Of a stretch of 64,000 bases of DNA, positions 26,393-35,316 are shown piece by piece. The DNA lies in contig NC_058063.1 of the NCBI RefSeq assembly GCF_020085105.1, positions 18,585,262 through 18,649,261 on the forward strand, in the 5' to 3' direction. Position 1 is the first letter of the stretch; every line of letters starts with the position of its first letter. Origin of the DNA: Siniperca chuatsi. Taxonomy: Eukaryota > Chordata > Actinopteri > Centrarchiformes > Sinipercidae. The position numbers were made by a program, and so were the translations under genes. Under the pieces are notes generated by a model. The model was not told the DNA's origin and did not search any database. It was given only the letters and a program-made list of their open reading frames with translations.

Positions 26393-27120
26393 CTCAGTGG
26401 TGGAAGAAGTATTCCGATCTTTTACTCAAGTAAAATTAGTAATAGTAATATGAAAATACTCCATGACAAGTAAAACTCTGCATCTGCATTTATGTAAGCA
26501 GCAATTTAATGTTGTCAAGGTAGAGTTACTTTAACTATACTGTTATGTAGTTTAATTTATAATAATGCATCAATTTTCTTTAACTGATTATAAGTTTTAC
26601 ATGTAAAATCTTGACCTGAAAAGTAACTAAAGCTGTCAGATAAATGTAGTGAAGTAAAAAGTACAATATTTCCCTCTGAAATGTAGTGGAGTAGAAGTTT
26701 AAAGTTGCATGAAATGGAAATACTCAAGTAAAGTACAAGTACCTCAAAATTGTACTTAAGTATGTAGGCCTACTTAGTTACATTCAACCACTGCAGGTAC
26801 TGCACAAGTATAACTTTGAGGTACATTTCAGAGGTATTATACTTTTTACTCCACTACATTTATGTGATAGTTTACTAAACTTTGCAGATTAAGATTTTTC
26901 ATTATAAATTGGTGCATTGTTACAGATTTAACTTTCCAACAGCTTTACATTATTAAAAGTAGCTCCAATTTGACCAGCTACAACAGTAAAATACCACTTA
27001 CCCATAAATACATCAGTAATAATACCACAATACACACACACACACACAAGTATTTTTACTTTGGCTATAAGTACATTTTGCTGAAAGTAAGTATTTTTAC
27101 AATGTGGTATTGCACATTCT
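26393..27120. repeat. Foldback of two inverted copies of the AAGTACT-type repeat
   Basis: The left copy (26393-26795) runs forward: GTGGTGGAAGAAGTATTCCG, AAATGTAGTGAAGTAAAAAG, AAATACTCAAGTAAAGTAC, ending near CAACCACTGC. The right copy (26796-27120) runs in reverse, with ATACTTTTTACTCCACTACA matching the reverse complement of the left arm. Both arms have diverged. A third copy, forward, is at 30044-30510. This is a common percomorph repeat, probably a MITE. Confidence 0.65.
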
Positions 27121-27437
27121 TCTACACACAAACTGCTGAACCTTGTCTCTGGTCAAATTCATTCTCAAATTTTTTAGGTGAAAGCAAACATTGTCAAAGC
27201 CTTCATCCATCCACACTGAAGCTCTGCAGACCTGCAGTATTAACAACTACAGTACAAACTACAGGCCAACAACAACATTTGATATCACATCCCACATATT
27301 TTAAACCCTTATCAGTCGTACCAGTCTATTTGTCTAACCACCATATTAAGAAACATTTAAACTTACTGACATTTTTGTTAATTCTCTGCTCCAGTGACTC
27401 TCACATATAGTAACACAATTAGTTTGAGTTTATTTGA

Positions 27438-27449
27438 GATGGCTTGCAA
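27438..27449. repeat. Left target-site duplication of the LINE
   Basis: GATGGCTTGCAA here is repeated exactly at 28167-28178, on both sides of the LINE. Part of the match (GATGG) overlaps the GATG tail unit, so the certain duplication is about 8-12 bp. Confidence 0.7.
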
Positions 27450-28166
27450 AAAAAGGTGGTTTGCTCTCTTCGGGTAGGTGGGGAGTCCTTGCCCCAAGTG
27501 GAGGAGTTTAAGTATCTCGGGGTCTTGTTCACGAGTGAGGGACGGATGGAGCGTGAGATTGACAGGCGGATCGGTGCAGCGTCTGCAGTGATGCGGGCGC
27601 TGTATCGGACCGTTGTGGTAAAGAAGGAGCTGAGTCGAAAGACAAAGCTCTCGATTTACCGGTCAATCTACGCTCCTGCCCTCACCTATGGTCATGAGCT
27701 TTGGGTAGTGACCGAAAGGACAAGATCGCGGATACAAGCGGCCGAAATGGGCTTCCTCCGCCGAGTGGCTGGGCGCTCCCTTAGAGATAGGGTGAGGAGC
27801 TCAGTCACACGGGGGGAGCTCGGAGTAGAGCCGCTGCTCCTCCACGTCGAGAGGAGCCAGCTGAGGTGGCTAGGGCATCTGATCCGGATGCCTCCTGGAC
27901 GCCTCCCTGGGCGGATGAAGGCTTTGACAGTGTTTGCTTTCACCTAAAAAATTTGTTCTGGGCATGTCCCACCGGGAGGCGGCCCCGGGGAAGACCCAGG
28001 ACACGCTGGAGGGACTATGTCTCTCGGCTGGCCTGGGAACGCCTCGGGATCCCCCCGGAGGAGCTGGAGGAAGTGTCGGGGGCGAAGGAAGTCTGGGAGT
28101 CCCTGCTTAGACTGCTGCCCCCGCGACCCGGCCCCGGATAAGCGGAAGAAGATGGATGGATGGATG
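27450..28166 (+). mobile_element. 5'-truncated non-LTR retrotransposon (LINE), 3' part of reverse transcriptase ORF
   Basis: The frame at 27450-27912 encodes the C-terminal part of a LINE reverse transcriptase: VEEFKYLGVLFTSEGRMERE, LSIYRSIYAPALTYGHELWV, IQAAEMGFLRRVAGRSLRDR, RSQLRWLGHLIRM. It resumes in another frame from about 27956 (RPRGRPRTRWRDYVSRLAWE, ending LLPPRPGPG at 28140). The element ends in (GATG)n. A 12-bp target-site duplication flanks it. All of the 5' part, with endonuclease and RT core, is missing. A 43-bp foreign segment (27913-27955) introduces a stop and a frameshift, so the copy is dead. I recognise the sequence as a very common fish LINE but do not assign the clade (Rex/L2/RTE-type names were considered). 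Confidence 0.85.
27913..27955 (-). repeat. 43-bp inverted copy of 27166-27208 inside the LINE
   Basis: The reverse complement of this segment matches 27166-27208 (starting CAAATTTTTTAGGTGAAAGC, ending TCAAAGCCTTCATCC) with one mismatch in 43 bp. Compared with the other copies of the LINE family, it replaces about 7 bp between CTCCCTGG and TTCTGGGCATGTCC. It is therefore filler DNA copied from the flank, not part of the LINE. Confidence 0.85.
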
Positions 28167-28929
28167 GATGGCTTGCAACAATATATTAATTATCCTTTAA
28201 TATCGTTTATTAAATGTGAATCTAAGCTTTACTTGATCCCTAATGGAGCAGATCGTACATCACAATTTAGGTACCATATTTAGCTGACTCTCTGTGACTC
28301 TACGAATGCTATAAGAGAGAGGAAATGTAAGAAAGATAGTATGAAAGAGGTAGAAGAGATATTTAATTAAAAGTATATTAGATACTATTGAAGAGTCTCC
28401 GTAAGCCCACGCACTGCAAAACATGAGTGGCGTCAAGAATGTCGTCCCAGCCAGGAATAATAAAGTATTCATCTATATCTTTATCTGTTTCTATGTTATT
28501 TTTAAGACTACTTTTCTGAGTTGTAATGGGTTTCACTTTATTGTAACGTTTGCTAGTATTTGTAGTTTAACCTTTTACAACTCACTGTTTCGCCCAAGGG
28601 ACACTAGCACTATGTATAACTTTGATGGGCTGCTAGTACTATAAAAAGTTACATGAATTAGACTCATAGTTTTGGGTTTTGTGGTAAAAAAGAATGCCCT
28701 GTTGTAAAAAATAATCCGAGATGCACTTATCCAGCGTCCAGTGTCCGATAATTTCGGGCAACGACAATATTTCCCTCGTGGTGAAAACAACTACAGGAAG
28801 TGTCAACAAAGCCTTGGCAAGATGGCTGCAAAGCCATCATCACTGGCAGTTACATCTAAATAAGATCCAATATTAACACTCATATAATCGATTCAGCTAA
28901 TTTAAAAAGAGCTATAGTTTGTTCGTATC

Positions 28930-29205
28930 CAATTTCACATGTTCGCAAACTGCTCCAAATATGTAACACTGCAAAAGGTGACCGGGCCTTTGCTGTCCAG
29001 GTCCTTCAGCTGTGGAATTCAAAAGCTCGAACTCAGTATCCTCTTCTTAAATCTCACTTTTCTCTTATGGCATGTGCTTAAATGATGGTATTTGTTGTAA
29101 TGGTTTAAATTAGTTTATCTTGTTTTATATTTTGGATTTTATTTACTCGGATTATTTGTTTTTACTGTAAAACACTTGAAAGGTGCTATATAAATAAAGT
29201 ACATG
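28930..29205 (+). mobile_element. LINE (L2-type) 3' tail
   Basis: The segment GTGACCGGGCCTTTGCTGTC, AAATCTCACTTTTCTC, then GTAAAACACTTGAAAGGTGC followed by TATATAAATAAAGTAC is the usual 3' end of fish L2-like elements. No intact ORF remains. A second short tail-like piece (GTCCCAGCCAGGAATAATAA) lies near 28443. Confidence 0.5.
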
Positions 29206-30043
29206 AGGCACACATTTATTCAGCCAAAAGTGGAGTTTTCTGGGAGTTGAAGTTGAAACAGTTGCCTCTGCCTTTTTTGGTAAATTTATTTATGCAAGTA
29301 AACTTCTTAAAAGTGTTTCTCAGAAGCCCTTATAGCCATTTGCATCAATTCCCCCATAGTTTGACGTTTTCCCACACTCTCTCTGCAGGCTGAAATGATT
29401 GGGATTGTAGATAATCACTGTTGTGGAATGCCACCTCGCTGCAGTGCCACTTTACTGAATGTGTGTGAATGTGAGTGACTATCTTTGTGTGTGTCAAGAG
29501 AAAGAACAAGTAAAGGAAGGGAGATAGAGAGAATCAAAGAGACAGATGTGAACATGCCCAGACATCTCACTTCTCATCCAGACCACGAGGTGTTTGTTTT
29601 GGTCAGGTCAGACAACCTTTTTTCCTTTTCAACCCCATTTTTGTTCTCAGAAACTTTGAACTGTAATATTTGGTTTGGTGGTGAGAGCTGCTTTTAAGTG
29701 AGATCAAGTTTAAAAGACAAAAAAAAAAAAGTTTTCTCCAGTCTTTCATTTCTTCTAATTTTTAGCAGATTTTACAGCATTCCATCCATTCAGCTCCTCC
29801 CCACCGAGAACAATTCATTTACCAGAAGCCCAGTGATCCCAAAGCTCTCAGGCTTCAAATTATACAAGAACAAACAAACTATATATCAAAAAACTGTCTG
29901 CAAATATAGCCAAAGTCTGGGAGTAGTCTGAATACAAAAACCACAATGCAAGCCAAAGATCTTTGTACCAAAGACAAAGAGAGGAAGTAACAAATTACAT
30001 ATTCTTAAACAGTACTGTCACAGAGTAGCTTTAGTGACACTTT

Positions 30044-30510
30044 TTTGCAGTTGTGGAAGAAGTACTCAGATTTTTTAAGTAAAAGTACTAATACCACAGT
30101 GTAGGAATACTCTGTTACAAGTAAAAGTCCTGCGTTCAAAATTATACTTGAGTTAAAGTATAAAAGTATTAGCATCAAAATATGCGTAAAGTACAAAAAG
30201 TAAAAGTACTCATTATGCAGAGTGGCCCATTTCAGAATAATGTATATTATGTTATTGATTCATTAATCTGTTCTTTAATGTTGCAGCTGGAAAAGGTGGA
30301 GCTTATTTTCTTACTATATCTACTATCAGAATTTCAGCAAGGGATCAATAACATTTTATCTTTATCCATAATAATACATCCAAATGTATTTGTTGATTAG
30401 ATTTCTTATTATTAATCTCAATCGGCAAAGTAAATTGTAACTAAAGGTATTAAATAAATGTAGTAAAAAGTGTAATTTTATTAAAGTCACTTTGTCTTTC
30501 AAGTTATTTT
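30044..30510 (+). repeat. Third copy of the AAGTACT-type repeat
   Basis: GTGGAAGAAGTACTCAGA, TAAGTAAAAGTACTAATACC, ACAAGTAAAAGTCCTGCG, GCAGCTGGAAAAGGTGGAGC and AATAAATGTAGTAAAAAGTG follow the order seen at 26393-26795. Confidence 0.65.
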
Positions 30511-31656
30511 GATCACACAGGTTTTTGTTTGTAGAAGAATGAACAATCCCAGTGAAACGTGTGTTGCCATTCTGCCACCGGGTGGCGCCAAAGTGAAGCA
30601 CTTTCAAATCTTACACACGTGTGATCTAACTGAAAACCTGCTTTGATGAAGTCAACTGCATCCTTTCCAGAATTCAGATTTGTTTGCGTCAGCAGAAATT
30701 TTTCGAGCATGTTAAATAGTGTTGTTTTGCTCTCGAATAAGCGTAAACTGTGTCCTCTTACTTTGTGTTGCACAGCGAAAATGGAAAATCCCTGATCACC
30801 AGAATGTAAACTTTGATGGCAACTAAGAAAATCAAGTTTGCTGCTTATCTTGGCCACAATACATTTCTTTTATTTATGAACTAGCTTCTCTAAGGATTGG
30901 ATAATTCTGTCAACCCAAGCAGACGCATGGAGGTGACACTGGTGCATGAAAATCACAGAAATTGCCATTTTAAGGTTTGCACATGACAACATTAATAAAC
31001 GTATGTTTCCTCAGTACACAGTTTATATCTTGAGCTTATTTTGTTTCTGCCTAATAGTTATAGCTGGATTTTTGTTTTTACTTAGCAAAACAGAGTGGGA
31101 TAATTTGCTTTACCTGATTCAAATGTAGTTTAGGCCTATTTATGATTGACTTGTTCACTTCTGGTTGGCATAAATTCAACCTACACTGGGCAAAGTTATT
31201 CTTGAATCAAAGTTATGAAGCTTGCGATGCTAAAGCTTACAAAAACTTTCTGTTTTACCTTTTTAAAGAAGTTCTTAGATATCCAACGGTATAGTAGTAG
31301 GATACAATAAAGCAACTGATTCCTGTAGAATCTAAAGTTTTACACACATTCATCACTTTACATAAAATGTACACTGAGAATGAAAACTTTGAGTATAAAT
31401 GCACAGTTTAGACCGAATCTATCGAGATTAGGGGCACAAAGTGTAGAGATTTTTAGTGAGAACAAAATATGTTAAAACTAAAATATGAATACGTGTCAAT
31501 TATTTAATAATGAGAAAGAACATAGTGATATGTTAAAAAAAAAAAATGAAAAAACTTTTTTTTTTTAAAAGTGAATTTACATGAAATAATTTGTGCAATA
31601 AGTGAATCACAAAAAAGAATCCATCTTGCCACTTTTACGCATCTTTACGCAACAAT

Positions 31657-31712
31657 CACGTGACTTCCTTACGCTACTGCTGGCGGCTCACGCACACCCG
31701 CGGGGTTAATTG
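31657..31712 (+). promoter_or_regulatory. Candidate oocyte promoter elements: E-box and NOBOX-type site
   Basis: CACGTG at 31657-31662 and TAATTG at 31707-31712 lie 209 and 159 bp before the bmp15 start codon. E-boxes (CANNTG) are the class bound by FIGLA, and TAATTG/A is the NOBOX core. Both factors control oocyte genes in vertebrates. Both motifs are short and occur by chance, so this is suggestive only. Confidence 0.35.
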
Positions 31713-31865
31713 GAGTCACAGTCAATTTCAGGAACTTGATTGTCTTGTCCAAAATGGCCAGTGATAAGGTGAGCCTGTAAATCACGCCCTCGGCCGTGCA
31801 GAGGATGCTTGCCAACTATAGCCTCGTTGGTGGAGCTCGCTAGCGCCAGAGGTTTTATAACAAAC

Positions 31866-32220
31866 ATGAGGGCGACCCGCACCAAACACAGCTTACTGAG
31901 TGTCTGCGTCCTGTCCTCTTTTATCTTCCTGTTGTGTTCCACCTGCACCGGAGTTATGGCCGGGCGGAAGATGGCCTCTCATCACCCCACGTTGAGGCGC
32001 AGCCGTCGGAGTCATCAGAGCGCAAAGCACAAAGGCGCGCACCACCGGCCGCTGACGGACGAGCAGAAAGCGGACCAGAACCTGCGGTTCATGTTGAGTT
32101 TGTACCAGAGTGCAGCCGAACCGGACGGCAGGCCCAAACAGCATCGCAAGTTCGGCTCCAACACGGTCCGACTACTGAGACCATCGACGTCGTCGGTGCA
32201 CTACCTGCCATCGTCAAGAG
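31866..32220 (+). other. bmp15: bmp15 exon 1 (coding part)
   Basis: It encodes residues 1-118 plus the first base of codon 119. The donor is AAGAG|GTGAGA at 32220/32221. Reading through the donor gives a stop at 32297, so splicing is required. Confidence 0.92.
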
Positions 32221-34301
32221 GTGAGATTTGGATTGTAGAGGCTAATTTAACTCCAGGTGTCTGCACCTTTCTGGTGATAAGGTGCTCGATCGTTTAAGAT
32301 TGGAAAGTATTATTTGGGCACCAAACTGCCAGCTCAGAGAAAACACTGGTCCAAAAAATGCTCCGAGATAAAAAATACATAGATAATGTATGACGTCTTC
32401 GGTAGAAGAGGATGTGATTACTGACCTCTAATCGGTAGGCCCATTAACTTAACGTTTCCTCCCACTGATCAGATTGCAGTCGGTTGCCTGTCACAGGTGA
32501 GTTGGACTCTGCAAACTTTTATTTGGAAAAGCAAAAAAATCAAGAGTCCCCCCCCCACAATGAGATGACCCCTTCTCTTCTACACTGACTTGTTGGCATG
32601 AAAGTTGAGTATACTTTGGACTGGTTGGGAAGATGGTCTGTTTTTAATGATGATTAATTTCTGTACTTCTGAAGAAGACAACTAGCATCAGCCTTTATTA
32701 GTCCCATAAACCTCCTGTTAGCCTTCAGTGCTTCCAGCTCTTTTCTCTTTATCTGGGACAGTCAGTGAAGCAACCGTATGGCTATTATCATTTTACTGGT
32801 TTTAATTTAAGTTATGTTATCATTTCATTGTTTTTTTCTGTATTTTTAATTTTCAAATAAAGATTTGCACCCAGTTTGGGTCCTCCAGAGAGTATTGTCC
32901 TTCGTTAAGTTTGGGAATTGCGAAAGTAAGATTTAAAAAGAACTGTTAAAGTTAGTGCAGCAAAGGCTAAGATATTCTGACTGGATGGGTCAAACTCTAA
33001 GAACAGTGCATCCTGTACTTCCCATGATGCAATTTGCTAGTGTGTTTTGTTACACACTCCTTGGTAAACTGTCAAACTCCATGCCCCCTGTTTGTAATGA
33101 GGGCTTTCCATTGTTGGATTAAAAAAAAAATAATAATCTTTGATTTAAAAAAAAAAAATAATGAGCCCTAAGCATCTTGGGTAAAAAGTCTCTCTTTTTA
33201 AGGAGTTGTGAGTTGTTAAAGTCAGAGAGGGATTCACCACAAAAAAGTCTCACTTCATGCTTCTTCTGTGCCTCCGTCTCTCCTTCAGACCACCACTACA
33301 GCTTCACAGTACAGTACAACCTCGACACTCTTCCTTCAGAGCAGCTCATCAGAGCCTCATTCATCCACCTCCGCTCTTCATCCTCTCCCTCCTCCTCAAC
33401 CACCACAACCTCGAGCACCACCGGGGCCCTTGAGCCACCCCGCTGCAGGGCTCAGATCACCTCACTGGGCAAAGAGAGCCTGGTCACCCTGGAGCCCCAT
33501 GAGTGGTGGACAGAGACAGACATCACTGCACACGTCCAGCGGGGGAAGGACCAGGGCACGGGGGGCCACTTGACCCTCACTGCCCAGTACTGGTGCACAG
33601 AGCTTGGGCATGCTGAAGAGGACAGCCGCTTCTCGTGGTGGTGGTTGTGGACTCGTCTTCAAGGAAGAAAAATATGGAGAGGTGAGCCTCATCTCGAAGT
33701 CCCATCTCTTCTCTTATACCTGGAGGAGGAAAGGGAAGTGAAGGACTGGATGGGGGACTTGCTGGGGGCTGAAGGGGAAAACATCATGAGGCGAATAGGG
33801 CAGTGGCATCCTTCGGCTCGCCGGCACCGCCGCTCCAAAGACCCCTCATCTTCAGAGGCCAAAGATCTTTCGTTGGATGCTTTAAAAAACGCCCCTACTT
33901 CCTCTTCTTCCTCCTCTTTTCCCACCTCCCCCTCTGCCTCCATCATCTCCGATATCCCCAACTACAAACACAAAACCAGCATGCCTAAGAACCGCTGCAA
34001 GCTCCACTCCTTTCGCCTCTCCTTTGACGAGCTCGGCTGGGGTCACTACTTCATCGCTCCGCCGGTGTACAACCCGCGGTTCTGCCAGGGCAACTGCCCG
34101 AGGGTGCTCCACTACGGCTACCACTCCCCCAACCACGCCATCATCCAGACTGTCATCAACGACCTGGGCGTCGGGGACGTTCCTCCTCCGTCCTGCGTGC
34201 CTTATAAGTACATGCCCATGAGCGTGCTGGTCGTGCACAAGAAGAAGGTGGAGTACAGGGAGCTGGAGGACATGGTGGCCGAGTCGTGCACGTGTCGCTA
34301 A
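31866..34301 (+). CDS. bmp15: Bone morphogenetic protein 15 precursor (two exons)
   Basis: The coding sequence joins 31866-32220 and 33289-34301 (1368 nt, 455 residues). BMP15 is an oocyte-secreted TGF-beta-family ligand that acts on surrounding granulosa cells and partners with GDF9. Residues 1-32 form a signal peptide with hydrophobic core LLSVCVLSSFIFLLC. A prodomain follows, with a Ser/Thr run at about 148-163. RRHRR (296-300) is the proprotein-convertase site. The mature part is 301-455. It starts with a Ser-rich stretch and then a cystine-knot domain with six Cys (355, 384, 388, 421, 452, 454), ending AESCTCR. Ser420 sits where most family members have the interchain Cys, as in BMP15 and GDF9. 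HAIIQ, PSCVPYKYMPMSVL and MVAESCTCR favour BMP15 over GDF9. The first in-frame ATG (31866) has A at -3. The single phase-1 intron near the prodomain start matches the human two-exon gene. Confidence 0.95.
32221..33288 (+). other. bmp15: bmp15 intron 1
   Basis: A 1068-bp phase-1 intron with donor GTGAGA and acceptor CTCTCCTTCAG ending at 33288. It has a C9 run near 32550, and A-rich runs near 33121-33160 close to the 3' end. No ORF or known repeat was recognised in it. Confidence 0.88.
33289..34301 (+). other. bmp15: bmp15 exon 2 (coding part)
   Basis: It starts with AC, completing the Asp119 codon (G|AC), and runs to TAA at 34299-34301. It holds most of the prodomain, the cleavage site (33819-33833) and the whole mature ligand. 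Third positions are GC-rich in the cystine-knot part. Confidence 0.93.
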
Positions 34302-35310
34302 AGCCTCAGGAGCAGACTCGAATGACTTGAATATGCTTAGCACTGAGAAAAGAGACTGAAGGGGGCAGATTTGATGGGTCATTTGTTTGATCTACAGCTT
34401 GGCGGCTAACCATAACGAGCTCGAGACTGGAAGGAGGAAGTTGTTGTGGTTTCAGATCTTCACCATCCCTGTTAAGCACTTTAAAAGAGAGCTGCTGAAT
34501 GCAACTCCGGCCTGTGAGGAACTGTGGGCTGCGCAGACGAGAGGCTGTGTCTACTTACTGATTTTTTTTGTTTTGTTTTTTGGAATAATTGTTCTGTGAG
34601 CTGTTTAAAGCACTGTGCAGATTGGTGAATGTGCTGGTTGCTATATTCATAGTCACTAGTGTAATTTTCCTACTGAGATCAAAGGGAGCTGGCAAATTTG
34701 GAAGCATTTTAAGCTACTTGAGGACAACTTAACTTACTTTAAGTGGTAATTTAACTAAGCTAAACCTAACTTTCAGGGGGAACTTAACAAAATAAAAATA
34801 ACTTCTACAGTAACTTGATAAAATTGACTAAACTGATCTAAGTCGAGGAGTAACCACTGGTTTGTTTGTAATATTAAACTGAGCAAATTGAAGACAAACA
34901 CATGCAGAATCCATCTTCAATATTCAACCTCAAACCACAGCCATCTAATGACTATGTTCTTTCTTGTCCCTGTCTGTGTATTCATTTGTTTTTTTTTTTG
35001 TTTTTTTCTGTATTCTTTTTTTAAAAAAAAAAACTGATCTGTGTTTCACATCAGGGCTGCAATTCTCACGAAGAACCAGCAAAAAAGCCTGTATTCGCGG
35101 GTAAAAAAAAAAGAAATTCTGGATAACGTCTGAGGCCACTTTCCTCTGTAAGAAATTAGACACTGCTAAAGAAACTTATTTTAATGGACGAGGGGTCGAC
35201 CGTGTTGGATGTAACTTTAAGGTCCTTGTGACGTTAAGTTTTTGCTGTTTACAATCTGAGCTTTTTTCATTTTGTACTTATTTATAATGGGAGGGGCCTC
35301 CAAAAACTTG

Positions 35311-35316
35311 AATAAA
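35311..35316 (+). terminator. bmp15: Candidate bmp15 poly(A) signal
   Basis: AATAAA lies about 1.0 kb after the stop codon. Further AATAAA motifs lie at about 35459-35470. Which one is used cannot be told from sequence. Confidence 0.4.

Larger units (their letters stand above)
28180..31650. other. Intergenic spacer between shroom4 and bmp15
   Basis: Apart from the LINE tail and the AAGTACT-type repeat listed separately, nothing coding was recognised. AT-rich unique-looking sequence fills 30520-31650, with an A/T-rich knot at about 31530-31570. Confidence 0.5.

Noticed and set aside
31852..31859. TTTATAAC as TATA box of bmp15
   Set aside because: It lies about 10 bp before the start codon, too close to place a transcription start upstream of the ATG.
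31809..31865. Extended N-terminus for bmp15 from 31809
   Set aside because: That codon is TTG, not ATG. The first in-frame ATG (31866) is directly followed by a good signal peptide.
33177..33288. Coding extension upstream of bmp15 exon 2
   Set aside because: The frame is open by chance and starts with a non-ATG codon. A good acceptor at 33287-33288 in the right phase defines the exon start.
31866..34301. Assignment of this gene as gdf9
   Set aside because: The mature sequence has SPNHAIIQ, PSCVPYKYMPMSVL and MVAESCTCR as in BMP15, not the GDF9 versions. The neighbouring Shroom start also resembles SHROOM4.
33268..34382. Alternative plus- and minus-strand ORFs overlapping bmp15 exon 2
   Set aside because: They are shadows of a GC-rich coding exon and resemble no family.
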